Shown one piece after another: positions 9,129 to 18,219 of a stretch of 64,000 nt of DNA. Origin of the DNA: Sphingomonas rosea. Its GTDB lineage: Bacteria; Pseudomonadota; Alphaproteobacteria; Sphingomonadales; Sphingomonadaceae. The notes beneath the pieces were generated by a model. It had not been told where the DNA came from and searched no databases. It worked only from the letters and a program-made list of their open reading frames with translations. The stretch is from assembly GCF_039538065.1 (NCBI RefSeq), contig NZ_BAABBR010000001.1, positions 1,650,501 through 1,714,500 on the forward strand, given 5' to 3'. Each line of letters starts with the position of its first letter. Position 1 is the first letter of the stretch. The position numbers were made by a program, and so were the translations under genes.

Positions 9129-9872
9129 ATGACCACCATCCTCTCCACCTCCGACTGGAACGCGGCCGACTATGCCCGCTACGGCGGCTTCGTCCCCGCG
9201 CTCGGCCAGGCCGCGCTAGAGCTCCTCGCCCCGCAGCCGGGCGAGAGCATCCTCGACGTCGGCTGCGGCGACGGCACGCTGACGCTCAAGATCAAGGACG
9301 CCGGCGCCGAGGTGGTGGGGATCGACAACAATCTGTCGATGATCGGTTCGGCGCGGGCCAAGGGGCTCGACGCCCGGCTGATGGACGTCGCCGATCTGCG
9401 CTTTTCCGAAGCCTTCGACGCCGCTTTCTCGAACGCCACCCTCCACTGGGTGCTCGACAAGCAGCGCGCCGCCCGCGCCATCTGGTTCGCGCTCAAGCCC
9501 GGCGGCCGTTTCGTCGGCGAGATGGGTGGCGCGGGCAATCTCGCCACGCTTCGCCGGCACCTCGATGACGAGCTCGTCGCCCGAGGCTTCGGCCCGCCGA
9601 CCTATGCCGCCAACTGGTATCCGACGCCCGAGGAATTCACCGAGCTCTACGAAAGCGTCGGTTTCCGCGACGTCGATGCCGAGCTGATCGACCGACCGAC
9701 CGAACTCGAGCATGGCGTCGAGGGCTGGGTTCTCGCCTTCCGCAAGGGGTGGCTCGACCGTGCCGAGGTTCCGCAGGATCAACGCCCCGCCATCGCCGCC
9801 GCCGTCGCCCGCCGCCACGGCAACCCCACCGCCGATTACGTCCGTCTCCGCTTCACCATGAGAAAGCCCTAG
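9129..9872 (+). CDS. Class I SAM-dependent methyltransferase (trans-aconitate MT-like)
   Basis: A 247-residue methyltransferase with SAM motif I ILDVGCGDGTLTLKI near residue 40, motif II acidic residue in VVGIDNNLSM and the post-motif SNATLHWVLDK, which recalls trans-aconitate 2-methyltransferase (Tam) relatives. The substrate is unknown. It sits between gcvH and gcvPA, where the other glycine-cleavage genes would normally be contiguous, and its stop is directly followed by the gcvPA ATG. The ATG at 9129 uses the GGGG at the end of the upstream palindrome as its only plausible ribosome site; an in-frame GTG at 9120 is less likely. Confidence 0.85.
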   Translation: MTTILSTSDWNAADYARYGGFVPALGQAALELLAPQPGESILDVGCGDGTLTLKIKDAGAEVVGIDNNLSMIGSARAKGLDARLMDVADLRFSEAFDAAFSNATLHWVLDKQRAARAIWFALKPGGRFVGEMGGAGNLATLRRHLDDELVARGFGPPTYAANWYPTPEEFTELYESVGFRDVDAELIDRPTELEHGVEGWVLAFRKGWLDRAEVPQDQRPAIAAAVARRHGNPTADYVRLRFTMRKP

Positions 9873-11231
9873 ATGCGCTACTTGCCGCTCTCCGATGCCG
9901 ATCGTTCGGCGATGCTCGACACGATCGGCGTCGCCCACGTCGACGAGCTGTTCCGCGACGTCCCGGAAGAGGCCCGTCTCGACGGCCCGATCCGCGACCT
10001 TCCGCTGCATGCCAGCGAGCTCCAGGTCGAGCGCCACCTGTCGGCGCTCGCACGCAAGAACGTGCCCGCGGGCGAGGTGCCCTTCTTCCTTGGCTGCGGC
10101 GCCTACAAGCACCATGTCCCCGCCAGTGTCGATCACCTGATCCAGCGCGGCGAATTCCTGACCGCCTACACGCCCTACCAGCCCGAGATCGCGCAAGGCA
10201 CGCTCCAGGTCCTGTTCGAATTCCAGAGCCAGGTCGCGCGCCTGATGGGCTGCGAGGTTGCCAACGCCTCGATGTACGACGGCTCGACCGCCTGCTGGGA
10301 AGCGATCGGCATGGCCCGCCGCATCAGCCGCAAGGCCAAGACCCTCATCTCGAGCGGCCTTCACCCGCATTACGTCTCGGTCTGCAAGACCATGGCGAAG
10401 TTCACTGGCGACACGCTCGAGACGGCAGCACCCGAACTCTCGCCCACGACCGACCTCGACGATCTCGCCGCGCGCATCGACGGCGAGACCAGCGCGGTCG
10501 TCGTCCAGTATCCCGACATCCTCGGCCGCGTCGCCGACCTGCAGCCGCTCGCCGACGCCGCGCACGCCAAGGGCGCGCTGCTGATCGTCGTCGTGACCGA
10601 GCCTGTCGCCCTCGGCCTCCTCAAGAGCCCGGGCGAGATGGGCGCCGACATCGTGGTCGGCGAAGGCCAGTCGATCGGCGTCGGCCTCAATTTCGGCGGC
10701 CCCTATGTCGGCCTGTTCGCCTGCCGCGAAAAGCATATCCGCCAGATGCCCGGCCGGATCGCGGGCGAGACCATCGACGCCGACGGCAAGCGCGGCTTCG
10801 TCCTCACCCTCTCGACCCGCGAGCAGCACATCCGGCGCGAGAAGGCGACCAGCAACATCTGTACCAACTCGGGGCTGTGCGCGCTGGCCTTCTCGATCCA
10901 CATGACCCTGCTCGGCGAGAAGGGGCTGCGCCAACTGGCCGAGCTCAACCACGCCAGGGCGCGGGTCGCCGCCGACAAGCTCGCCGCCATCCCCGGCGTC
11001 AGGCTGGTGAACGACCTCTTCTTCAACGAATTCACCCTCGAGCTTCCGGTCGAGGCCCGCCCGGCGGTTCACCGGATGGTCGAGCGCGGCGTGCTCGGCG
11101 GGGTGTCGCTCGGCCGGCTCTACCCGGACGAGGCGTCCCTTTCGAACGGGCTGGTCGTGGCGGTCACCGAAACCGCGACCGACGAGGATATCGATGCGCT
11201 GGCGAAGGCGCTGACGGAGGCAGTCAAGTGA
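9873..11231 (+). CDS. gcvPA: Glycine dehydrogenase (decarboxylating) subunit 1
   Basis: N-terminal half of the split P protein, 452 residues, lacking the PLP lysine, which is in subunit 2. Typical family start [15 protein letters not shown], the [15 protein letters not shown] motif and the C-terminal [10 protein letters not shown]. With GcvPB it forms the PLP enzyme that decarboxylates glycine and loads the aminomethyl group onto GcvH. ATG directly follows the methyltransferase stop, and the TGA overlaps gcvPB (GTGA). Confidence 0.96.
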   Translation: MRYLPLSDADRSAMLDTIGVAHVDELFRDVPEEARLDGPIRDLPLHASELQVERHLSALARKNVPAGEVPFFLGCGAYKHHVPASVDHLIQRGEFLTAYTPYQPEIAQGTLQVLFEFQSQVARLMGCEVANASMYDGSTACWEAIGMARRISRKAKTLISSGLHPHYVSVCKTMAKFTGDTLETAAPELSPTTDLDDLAARIDGETSAVVVQYPDILGRVADLQPLADAAHAKGALLIVVVTEPVALGLLKSPGEMGADIVVGEGQSIGVGLNFGGPYVGLFACREKHIRQMPGRIAGETIDADGKRGFVLTLSTREQHIRREKATSNICTNSGLCALAFSIHMTLLGEKGLRQLAELNHARARVAADKLAAIPGVRLVNDLFFNEFTLELPVEARPAVHRMVERGVLGGVSLGRLYPDEASLSNGLVVAVTETATDEDIDALAKALTEAVK

Positions 11232-12844
11232 CCATCAACCAGAGCGGCTGGAAGCCCACCACCCCTGTCGCCGGCGCGACCGATACCGGCACCGTCACCG
11301 GCAACCGCGCGCTGATGCTCGAGGAAGCGCTGATCTTCGAGATCGGCGACACCCAGACCACCGGCGTCGACATCGCCCCCGCCGACAAGTCCACGGGCGG
11401 AATCGCGTCGCTGCTCCGGTCGGACCCGATCGGCCTTCCCGGTCTCAGCGAGCCCGAGACCGTCCGTCACTACACCCGCCTGTCGCGCCAGAATTACGCG
11501 ATCGACCTCGGCCTGTTTCCGCTCGGTTCGTGCACGATGAAGCACAATCCGCGCCTGAACGAGAAGATGGCCCGGCTTCCGGGCTTCGCCGACATCCACC
11601 CGCTCGCCCCGCGCGAGACGGTGCAGGGCGCGCTCGAGCTCATCAACGAACTCGCCTTCTGGCTGATCGACCTGACCGGCATGCACGGCGTCGCGATGAG
11701 CCCCAAGGCGGGCGCCCACGGAGAGCTGTGCGGGATCCTGTGCATCCGGGCCGCGCTCGAGGCACGCGGGGACGCGCGCTCGGTGGTGCTGGTGCCCGAG
11801 AGCGCGCACGGCACCAATCCCGCGACGGCGGCCTTCGCCGGCTACAAGGTCGAGAACATCCCCGCCACGCCGGAAGGCCGGGTCGATCTCGAGGCGCTGA
11901 AGGCGCGCCTCGGCCCCGACGTCGCCGCGGTGATGATCACCAACCCCAACACCTGCGGCCTGTTCGAGCCCGACATGAAGGCGATCAGCGACGCGGTCCA
12001 TGCGGCGGGCGGCTTCGTCTATTGCGACGGCGCCAACTTCAACGCGATTGTCGGCAAGGTCCGTCCGGGCGATCTCGGCGTCGACGCGATGCACATCAAC
12101 CTTCACAAGACCTTCTCGACCCCGCACGGCGGCGGCGGTCCGGGCTCGGGCCCGGTGGTCCTGTCGGAAGCGCTCTCGCCCTTCGCCCCGCTGCCCTACA
12201 CCGCGCGGACCGCCGACGGCGTCGTCCACCTGATCGAGGAAGAACAGGCCGACGCCTTCGCCGAGGAGCATTTCGGCGGAAAGCTGCAGAGCTTCGGCCG
12301 AATGACCGCCTTCCACGGGCAGATGGGCATGTTCACCCGCGCCTTGAGCTACATCCTCAGCCACGGTGCCGATGGCCTCAAGCAGGTGGCCGAGGACGCG
12401 GTCCTCAACGCCAACTACATCCTGCGCAGCCTCGAGGACGTGCTCGACGCGCCCTTCGCCCATTCGGGTCCCTGCATGCACGAAGCCCTGTTCAGCGATA
12501 AGGGCTTCGCCGACGGCGTCTCGACCCTCGACCTCGCCAAGGCGCTGATCGACGAGGGCTTCCACCCGATGACCATGTATTTCCCGCTGGTCGTCCACGG
12601 GGCGATGCTGGTCGAACCCACCGAGACCGAGAGCAAGGCCGCGCTCGACCAGTTCATCATGGCGCTGCGCTCGGTCGCCGAACGCTGCAAGGAAGGCGAC
12701 GAGAGCCTCAAGTCCGCACCGCACCATGCGCCGCGCCGCCGCCTCGACGAGACGCTCGCGGCAAGGAAGCCCGTCGTCGCGTGGAAGGAGCCGGTGCCCG
12801 CCGCCGCCGAGGCCCCGACCCCGAGCGAAGTCGGAGACCGCTGA
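11228..12844 (+). CDS. gcvPB: Glycine dehydrogenase (decarboxylating) subunit 2
   Basis: C-terminal, PLP-binding half of the split glycine decarboxylase, 538 residues. The PLP Schiff-base lysine is in [19 protein letters not shown]; other family motifs are [16 protein letters not shown] and [11 protein letters not shown]. The start is a GTG at 11228 overlapping the gcvPA stop by GTGA. Residues after about 515 form a loose Ala/Pro-rich tail. No gcvL/lpd gene is visible, as expected because the L protein is shared with other complexes. Confidence 0.96.
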   Translation: MTINQSGWKPTTPVAGATDTGTVTGNRALMLEEALIFEIGDTQTTGVDIAPADKSTGGIASLLRSDPIGLPGLSEPETVRHYTRLSRQNYAIDLGLFPLGSCTMKHNPRLNEKMARLPGFADIHPLAPRETVQGALELINELAFWLIDLTGMHGVAMSPKAGAHGELCGILCIRAALEARGDARSVVLVPESAHGTNPATAAFAGYKVENIPATPEGRVDLEALKARLGPDVAAVMITNPNTCGLFEPDMKAISDAVHAAGGFVYCDGANFNAIVGKVRPGDLGVDAMHINLHKTFSTPHGGGGPGSGPVVLSEALSPFAPLPYTARTADGVVHLIEEEQADAFAEEHFGGKLQSFGRMTAFHGQMGMFTRALSYILSHGADGLKQVAEDAVLNANYILRSLEDVLDAPFAHSGPCMHEALFSDKGFADGVSTLDLAKALIDEGFHPMTMYFPLVVHGAMLVEPTETESKAALDQFIMALRSVAERCKEGDESLKSAPHHAPRRRLDETLAARKPVVAWKEPVPAAAEAPTPSEVGDR

Positions 12845-12848
12845 CCCC

Positions 12849-13298
12849 ATGTGGGCGAGCCTCTTCGGCTTCACCAACCTCCTCGCGCTGGTCGCCTGGG
12901 CGCTGCTCATCCTCGCTCCCCGGCGGCCGGCCATTTATTCGATCATCCTGTTCGCCGGGGTCGGCCTCCTGTGCCTGACCTACAGCGTCCTCTTGGCCCT
13001 TCTCCTCGCCGGCGCGGTCGATCCGGGCGGGGCAGGGGCGGGTGCTTCGTTCCAGAGCATCGAGGGCATCCGCAGCATCTTCGCGACCGACGGCGGCGTG
13101 GTCGTCGGCTGGACCCATTATCTCGCCTTCGACCTCTTCGTCGGCCTGTGGATCTCGCGCGATGCGGACGCCAAGGGCTTCGGCCGTCTGGTCCAGGCGC
13201 CGATCCTGCTCCTGACCTTCTTCGCCGGTCCCTTCGGCCTCTTCCTCTGGCTGATCGTCCGCGAACGCCGCGCCCGCGCGACCGCGAAGGTCAGGTGA
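12849..13298 (+). CDS. ABA4-like (DUF4281) membrane protein
   Basis: A 149-residue membrane protein with four predicted helices (about 5-23, 30-54, 85-100 and 113-138). The sequence pattern FTNLLALVAWALLILAPRRP and WTHYLAFDLFVGLWI fits the ABA4-like/DUF4281 family, whose plant member is needed for neoxanthin formation. The role in bacteria is not established; sphingomonads make hydroxylated carotenoids, so a carotenoid link is only a guess. It starts 4 nt after gcvPB and overlaps the next gene by GTGA, so it appears part of the gcv transcript. Confidence 0.75.
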   Translation: MWASLFGFTNLLALVAWALLILAPRRPAIYSIILFAGVGLLCLTYSVLLALLLAGAVDPGGAGAGASFQSIEGIRSIFATDGGVVVGWTHYLAFDLFVGLWISRDADAKGFGRLVQAPILLLTFFAGPFGLFLWLIVRERRARATAKVR

Positions 13299-13891
13299 AG
13301 CGTTCCTCGCCCGCCGCGCTGCGCAACCGCGAGCCGATCCTCGCCGTGCTGCGCGACTGGCTTCCCGCCACCGGCACGATCCTCGAGATCGCCGCCGGCA
13401 CCGGCGAGCATGCCCTCCATTTCGCCGAGGCGCTGCCCGACCTCGCCTGGCAGCCGACCGATCCCGATCCCGAGGCGCGCGCCTCGATCGCGGCCTATCG
13501 CGAGGAGGAAGGATCCCCCAATTTCCGCGCGCCGCTCGCGCTCGACGTGCTCGCCGCCGACTGGCCGCTGACCCACGCCGACGCGATCCTCGCGGTCAAT
13601 CTCGTCCACATTTCGCCGCCCGAGGCCTCGACCGGCCTTCTCGCCGGCGCCGCGCGGCTCCTGTCGCCCGGCGCCCCGCTGATCCTCTACGGCCCGTGGC
13701 GCGTCCCGGGCCAGCCGCTCGCTCCCTCGAACCTCGCCTTCGACGCCGCGCTGAAGGAGCGCGATTCCCGCTACGGCCTGCGCGACCTCGCCGCCTTCGC
13801 CGAGCAGGCCCGGACCCATGGCTTCACGCTCGCCGAGCGCCGCGCCATGCCCGCCAACAACCTCATGCTGCGCTTCGTCCGCGCGTCCTGA
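13295..13891 (+). CDS. DUF938 family SAM-dependent methyltransferase
   Basis: A 198-residue protein of the DUF938 family, with the typical N-terminus KRSSPAALRNREPI, SAM motif ILEIAAGTGEHALHFA and NLVHISPPEAS. The substrate is unknown. The GTG start at 13295 overlaps the preceding stop by GTGA, making it the last gene of the gcv-led run. Its 3' end overlaps the convergent PAP2 gene by 29 nt. Confidence 0.87.
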   Translation: MKRSSPAALRNREPILAVLRDWLPATGTILEIAAGTGEHALHFAEALPDLAWQPTDPDPEARASIAAYREEEGSPNFRAPLALDVLAADWPLTHADAILAVNLVHISPPEASTGLLAGAARLLSPGAPLILYGPWRVPGQPLAPSNLAFDAALKERDSRYGLRDLAAFAEQARTHGFTLAERRAMPANNLMLRFVRAS

Positions 13892-14465
13892 GCGCCCAGG
13901 CCGCCGCCACCCAGCCGATCCCGAACAGCCAGCCCGCGAGCACGTCGCTCGGCCAGTGCACTCCGAGCATCGGCCGGGTCGAGCCGATCATCACGCTCAG
14001 GGTCACCGCCGCCACCACGGACTGGCGCCGCCACCGCTCGGGCACGAGCCACAGCGCAAGCGCCAGCAAGGTCACCATGCTGTTCGCCGCGTGCGCGCTC
14101 GGGAAACTGTTCGAGTGAACCATCACCGGATGCGCGTCGAACCCCGGGCGGGGCCGCGCGAAAATGAGCTTCAGCCCTTCCTCTACCAGCCGCCCCGCCA
14201 CCACGGTGCCGGCGAGCAGCAGACCCTCGCGCCACCCGTCGCGCCGCGCCACCCAGAGCGCGCCGAGGAGCGTGACCGTCAGCAGGAACGGCGCGCTCCC
14301 CAATTGCGTGAAGACCACCAGCGCCTCGGTCCCGTGCGGCGCGCCCGCGCGCCACGCCGCCCACCACAGGACGATGTCGCGATCGACCGGCGACAGGGCG
14401 CCGCCGGTAAGCGCGAGAAAGGCAAACAGGACGATGCCGAATGCCGCTGGGAGAATCGTTCGCAT
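13863..14465 (-). CDS. Membrane PAP2-family phosphatase
   Basis: A 200-residue integral membrane phosphatase with about five helices. The PAP2 catalytic signature is complete: KLIFARPRPG, HSNSFPSAHAANS and GSTRPMLGVHWPSDVLAGW. Such proteins dephosphorylate undecaprenyl pyrophosphate, lipid A-linked or phosphatidate-type substrates; which one is used here is not visible. It is a single gene, convergent with the DUF938 gene and divergent from a PilZ gene 49 nt away. Confidence 0.92.
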   Translation of the reverse strand: MRTILPAAFGIVLFAFLALTGGALSPVDRDIVLWWAAWRAGAPHGTEALVVFTQLGSAPFLLTVTLLGALWVARRDGWREGLLLAGTVVAGRLVEEGLKLIFARPRPGFDAHPVMVHSNSFPSAHAANSMVTLLALALWLVPERWRRQSVVAAVTLSVMIGSTRPMLGVHWPSDVLAGWLFGIGWVAAAWALRTRGRSAA

Positions 14466-14514
14466 GCCCCCCCGTTAAATGAAGTTTTACCTCATCGCCT
14501 TACTTCTGTCCGGC

Positions 14515-14928
14515 ATGGATGAAAGCACCCAGGTTCAGAACAGGCGCGAGCGGCGTTCCAACGTCCTTCTGACCGCCTTTGTGGAGCTCTCCGGGCAGTC
14601 GCTCGCCGTGAAGCTGCGCAATCTGTCGGCCGACGGCGCGCTCGTCGAGGCCGATTCGCTTCCGGTCGAGGGCGCCGAGATCCGCTTTCGCCGCGGTGAC
14701 CTGATCGTCGCCGGCAAGGTGATCTGGGTTCGCGGCACCCGTGCGGGGATCAACTTCCATACCCCGCTGACGCCCGAGCTCCTGCTCCGTCACGTGCCGA
14801 CCCCGCGCCCGCGCGTCACCGCCGACTTCCGCCGCCCGGGCCTTGCGTCCAAGCCTCTGACGCTCAGCGAGCGCGTCGCAGCCTCGCGCTGGGTGACCCC
14901 GATCGCCCCCGACTCGCCGGGCGAATAA
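14515..14928 (+). CDS. PilZ-domain protein, probable c-di-GMP binder
   Basis: A 137-residue single PilZ-domain protein. The c-di-GMP binding motifs are present: an RxxxR element in QNRRERRSNVLL and the N/DxSxxG element in NLSADGALVEA. The C-terminal 45 residues are Pro/Arg-rich and not part of the domain. The ATG at 14515 gives a normal PilZ N-terminus; an in-frame ATG at 14479 would add a hydrophobic 12-residue stretch. It faces a second PilZ gene whose 3' end is 39 nt away. Confidence 0.88.
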   Translation: MDESTQVQNRRERRSNVLLTAFVELSGQSLAVKLRNLSADGALVEADSLPVEGAEIRFRRGDLIVAGKVIWVRGTRAGINFHTPLTPELLLRHVPTPRPRVTADFRRPGLASKPLTLSERVAASRWVTPIAPDSPGE

Positions 14929-14967
14929 GCGAGTTCCGATTTTCGGTAGTGAAGGACCGCGTCGCCC

Positions 14968-15597
14968 TCAGGCGGCGCGGCTTTCTCCGCGCCGGTGCTG
15001 CAGCCATTCGATCAGCGTCGGGAGCGGCAGCAGGCGATTGAAGGTGATCCCCGCGAACCCGCCATCGGTCCAGCGCACCACCGCCGGCTGCGGCGCGAGG
15101 CCCGGCAGGGTCACCACCACCTCGGCATTGCGCGGGAAGGCGACCGTGGTCGCGACCTTGAGCCCGCCCTGGCTGATGTCGCAGGCGCGCCCGCGATGAA
15201 TGCTCGCGCCCTCGCGGATGGTGACACCGCTGCTGGTCTCGATCCGCGGCATGCGCGGGCGGGGGCCATCCTCGCTCTGGCTGAGCATGGCGATGACGTC
15301 GATCGGCCGCTCGAACTCGAGCCCGACATTGGGCTCGCGCACCCAGGCGACCTTGCCCGAGAACGGCTGTCCGCATTTGAGCTCGACCGTCAGCGCCTGC
15401 CCGATCTTGAGCCCGCCGGTATAAAGCCGGAGCATCGCCCCGCCGGCCGAGATGTTCTTGATCAGGCAGAGCTCGCGGCGGCCCTCGAGCAGCATGGTGC
15501 CGACGCGGAACAGGGTGAGGTGGCGGTCGCCATCGCGGCGATCCTCAGGCTGGGGGGCCTGATCGCTGAGCGAATACAGGGTCGTCTCGACGGGCAT
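14968..15597 (-). CDS. Tandem PilZ-domain protein
   Basis: A 209-residue protein with two PilZ domains. Domain 1 (about 15-110) has an Arg-rich lead (DRRDGDRHLTLFRVG) and NISAGGAMLRL; domain 2 (about 120-205) has HRGRACDISQGGLKVATT. It probably binds c-di-GMP and acts as an effector, target unknown. I placed the start at the ATG at 15597, preceded by GGATGAG; the open frame extends much further upstream but only as an antisense shadow of the protease gene. It is convergent with the other PilZ gene, and Flp pilus genes lie 13 kb away. Confidence 0.85.
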   Translation of the reverse strand: MPVETTLYSLSDQAPQPEDRRDGDRHLTLFRVGTMLLEGRRELCLIKNISAGGAMLRLYTGGLKIGQALTVELKCGQPFSGKVAWVREPNVGLEFERPIDVIAMLSQSEDGPRPRMPRIETSSGVTIREGASIHRGRACDISQGGLKVATTVAFPRNAEVVVTLPGLAPQPAVVRWTDGGFAGITFNRLLPLPTLIEWLQHRRGESRAA

Positions 15598-15762
15598 CTC
15601 ATCCACAATATAGCTCCCGGACCGCAGCAAGCTGCAGCCGACCGTCATTTCCCCACATCGCCTGTCTAGCCGCGCAAGGTTTACCAAAGGGTTGCACCCG
15701 ATGGCGCCATCTCGGGAATAAGCGTAGGATACGCTCTCCTCGATGAAGAGGGAGTCGATGCG

Positions 15763-16752
15763 ATGATCCTGCTGTTGTTCGCCGCTCTGACCGCCACCCA
15801 GGCCGCGTCGCCAGCGCCGCCGGCCGCCAAGGTCACCACGCTCGAGACGGCCACCGGCCAAGCGCCCGCCGCGCCCGGCAACGCCGATCAGCTCAAGCTG
15901 ACCACGCTCGCCGACGACCGAATGACGCTCCCCGTCACCATCGGCAGCGCCGGGCCCTTCCGCTTCCTCGTTGACACCGGCGCCGACGGTAGCGCGGTCT
16001 CGCGCCAACTCGCCGAGCGGCTGCTGCTTCCCGCCGGTCGCCGCACCAAGCTCCACAGCGTCACGGGCTTCGACGAGGTCGCCACCGCCTCGGTCCGGGG
16101 ACTGCGAGTCGCCAACCGCGCCATGCCCGACATCGACGCGCCGCTCCTCGAAGCGCAGCATGTCGGCGCCGACGGCATCCTCGGCACCGACGTCCTTCGC
16201 TCGGCGCTCGTCCGCTTCGACTTCAAGAAAAAGCTGCTGACCATCCTTCCCAACGAGCGCGCGGCCAAGCGGCTCGACCCCGACACCATCGTCGTCGAGG
16301 CCCGCAAGCGCGAGGGCCGGCTGATCGTCACCCACGCGCTCCTCGACGGACAGCGGCTGACGGTGATCCTCGATACCGGATCCGAAGTCTCGATCGGCAA
16401 CATGGCGCTGCGCGCCGCGCTGGCGAAACGCCGCATGCTCTCGGGCCTCGCGCCGCTCGACCTGCGCTCGGTCACCGGCACGATCCTTCCCGCAAGCTAC
16501 ATGACGGTCCGCGAGCTCGACGTCGGCAACGTCGGCTTCCAGAACCTCGGAATCGCCTTTGCCGACGCGCACACCTTCCGGGCGCTCGGGTTCGACGACA
16601 GCCCCGCGCTGCTCCTCGGCATGAACGCGCTGCGCGCCTTCGACAGCGTCACCATCGACATGAACGCCAAGAAGCTGCGTTTCTCCAAGCCCGAAAGCCA
16701 GCGCTACCGGGTGGACCAGTATGTGCTCACGGCCCCACGACCGCAGGGGTGA
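15763..16752 (+). CDS. Secreted two-domain retropepsin-like aspartic protease
   Basis: A 329-residue protein with a signal peptide (MILLLFAALTATQAAS). It has two aspartic-protease lobes in one chain: FLVDTGADGSAVS (about residues 69-81) with GILGTDVLRSALVRFD, and VILDTGSEVSIG (about 204-215) with LLLGMNALRAFD. Both lobes therefore keep the D-T-G triad and the hydrophobic-G flap motif, so the chain could form a pseudo-dimer active site without pairing. It is a stand-alone gene; substrate unknown. Confidence 0.85.
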   Translation: MILLLFAALTATQAASPAPPAAKVTTLETATGQAPAAPGNADQLKLTTLADDRMTLPVTIGSAGPFRFLVDTGADGSAVSRQLAERLLLPAGRRTKLHSVTGFDEVATASVRGLRVANRAMPDIDAPLLEAQHVGADGILGTDVLRSALVRFDFKKKLLTILPNERAAKRLDPDTIVVEARKREGRLIVTHALLDGQRLTVILDTGSEVSIGNMALRAALAKRRMLSGLAPLDLRSVTGTILPASYMTVRELDVGNVGFQNLGIAFADAHTFRALGFDDSPALLLGMNALRAFDSVTIDMNAKKLRFSKPESQRYRVDQYVLTAPRPQG

Positions 16753-16773
16753 CGCATCTCGGTTTGTGGAAAC

Positions 16774-16942
16774 GCGTGAGCCGTGCTGGGCTCGAACCAC
16801 GAGGCATCGCTCGGCGATGCCGCCGACAAGGGACTCAGTTGGTTCGAAAACGGCTAAGGCGTGAGCCGTGCTGGGCTCGAACCACGAGGCATCGCTTGGC
16901 GATGCCGCCGACAAGGGACTCAGCTGGTTCGAAAACACTAAG
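16774..16942. repeat. Two tandem tRNA-Lys 3'-end-bearing repeat units
   Basis: Two direct repeats of 85 and 84 nt (16774-16858, 16859-16942) lie immediately 3' of tRNA-Lys. Each begins with 26 nt identical to the tRNA's 3' end (T-loop, T-stem, acceptor strand and next bases), then a perfect hairpin GGCATCGC-loop-GCGATGCC and the tail GGTTCGAAAAC. The third copy of the 26-nt piece is in the real tRNA. The units are nearly identical to each other. They lack the 5' two thirds of a tRNA and cannot be functional tRNA genes. Confidence 0.9.
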
Positions 16943-16945
16943 GCG

Positions 16946-17018
<73 letters not shown>

Positions 17019-17032
17019 ACGCGAGGGCGCAC

Positions 17033-17524
17033 CTAGGGCCTTGGGCGCCGCTTGCCAAGGCGGCTTGCGACATGCCTGGCCGTAAGTCCGCCCCCGATCG
17101 GCCAGGAAGGCGCGATTGCCGCCAGTGGGAGCGCCATGAATGGGCGTTCGGCCAGCCGCGGATGCGGGATGACGAGCGTCCGGCTCCGCCACCGGCCGCC
17201 ATCCCAGCCGAGAATGTCGAGATCGAGCACCCGGCTCCCCCAGCGCCGCCCGCCGCGCCGCCCGAAATCGCGCTCGAGCTGCTTCAGCGCGGCGAGCATC
17301 GCGGGCGGGGGGAGGGGGCTCTCGACCACCGCGACCGAATTGGCGAAGTCGCGGCCCGCGCCGCCGCTCGCCGGATTGAGCAGCAGCGGCGCCGCGTCGA
17401 ACAGGGTGAAGTCATGGTCGAGCGCCGCAATCGCCGCCGCGACCACGCCCGCCGGCCGGCCGTGGCGTCCGTGCGGCCGGTTCGACCCGATGGCGATCGC
17501 GTAAAGGTGCGTTTGGCTTGTCAC
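17033..17524 (-). CDS. folK: 6-hydroxymethyl-7,8-dihydropterin pyrophosphokinase
   Basis: Folate biosynthesis enzyme transferring pyrophosphate from ATP to the pterin. The 163-residue protein has the HPPK start LYAIAIGSNRPHG, the Mg/ATP motif RRWGSRVLDLDILGWDG and the late HPRLAERPFMALPLAAIAP. ATG at 17524. It is divergent from the uracil-DNA glycosylase gene with 23 nt between starts, and tRNA-Lys follows on the same strand. Confidence 0.95.
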   Translation of the reverse strand: MTSQTHLYAIAIGSNRPHGRHGRPAGVVAAAIAALDHDFTLFDAAPLLLNPASGGAGRDFANSVAVVESPLPPPAMLAALKQLERDFGRRGGRRWGSRVLDLDILGWDGGRWRSRTLVIPHPRLAERPFMALPLAAIAPSWPIGGGLTARHVASRLGKRRPRP

Positions 17525-17547
17525 GCCCGCTCGCCTATCGCTCGCCC

Positions 17548-18219
17548 ATGCTGTTTGCCAGCCCGCCCATCGTCTCCCCCGTGCCCGGCGCCGAAGCCCC
17601 GCGCGATTGCCCGCTCTGCCCGCGCCTCGTCCGCTTCCGCGAGGAGTGCCGCGCCGAGCATCCCGGCTGGTGGAATTCGCCCGTCCCCGCGTTCGGCGAT
17701 CCCGACGCCTGGCTCGCGGTCGTCGGCATGGCGCCCGGCAAGCAGGGCGCCAACCGCACTGGCCGGCCCTTCACCGGCGATTTCGCCGGCGACCTCCTCT
17801 ACGCGACCCTCGCCAAATTCGGCCTCTCGACCGGCACCTACCGCGCCGACCCGTCCGACGACGTCCGCCTGGCGGGCGCGCTGATCCTGAACGCGGTCAA
17901 GTGCCTGCCCCCGCAGAACAAGCCTCTGCCCGCCGAGATCGCCACCTGCCGCACCTATTTCGAGGCCGCGCTGGCGCAGCTCCCCAAGGTCCGCGTGCTC
18001 GTCGCGCTGGGCGCCATCGCCCACACTGCCGCCGCCCGTGCGCTCGGCCTTCGCCCGATGCACGCCAAGTTCGGCCACGGCAGCATGGTCACCGCGCCCG
18101 ACGGCCGGATCCTCCTCGGCACCTATCATTCGAGCCGCTACAACCAGAACACCGGCCGCCTCACCGCCCCGATGTTCGAGGATGTCTTCGCGATGGCGAT
18201 GGAGCACCGCCCTGGTTGA
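17548..18219 (+). CDS. Family-5 (UdgB-type) uracil-DNA glycosylase
   Basis: Excises uracil, and possibly other deaminated bases, from DNA. The 223-residue protein shows the iron-sulphur cysteines (CPLC near residue 22, KCLPP, TCRTY), motif 1 VVGMAPGKQGANRTGRPFTG and motif 2 GTYHSSRYNQNTGRL. The A-P-G-K-Q motif and the GTYHxSxxNxxTG form are those of family 5 rather than family 4. ATG at 17548 is chosen; an in-frame TTG at 17518 would overlap folK. It overlaps the following acetyltransferase start. Confidence 0.9.
   Translation: MLFASPPIVSPVPGAEAPRDCPLCPRLVRFREECRAEHPGWWNSPVPAFGDPDAWLAVVGMAPGKQGANRTGRPFTGDFAGDLLYATLAKFGLSTGTYRADPSDDVRLAGALILNAVKCLPPQNKPLPAEIATCRTYFEAALAQLPKVRVLVALGAIAHTAAARALGLRPMHAKFGHGSMVTAPDGRILLGTYHSSRYNQNTGRLTAPMFEDVFAMAMEHRPG

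Noticed and set aside
9216..11072. A 618-codon open frame opposite the methyltransferase and gcvPA
   Set aside because: Antisense shadow; composition and lack of motifs exclude a gene.
9749..11227. An N-terminal extension making one 1031-residue protein ending in GcvPB
   Set aside because: The upstream part is an out-of-frame shadow of gcvPA; GcvPB starts at the GTG overlapping the gcvPA stop.
14968..16938. A 656-residue protein formed by the long frame upstream of the tandem PilZ gene
   Set aside because: The upstream part is antisense to the aspartic protease; the PilZ protein starts at the ATG at 15597.
16774..16942. Extra tRNA genes next to tRNA-Lys
   Set aside because: Each unit has only the T-loop and 3' acceptor strand, with no D arm, anticodon arm or 5' acceptor strand.
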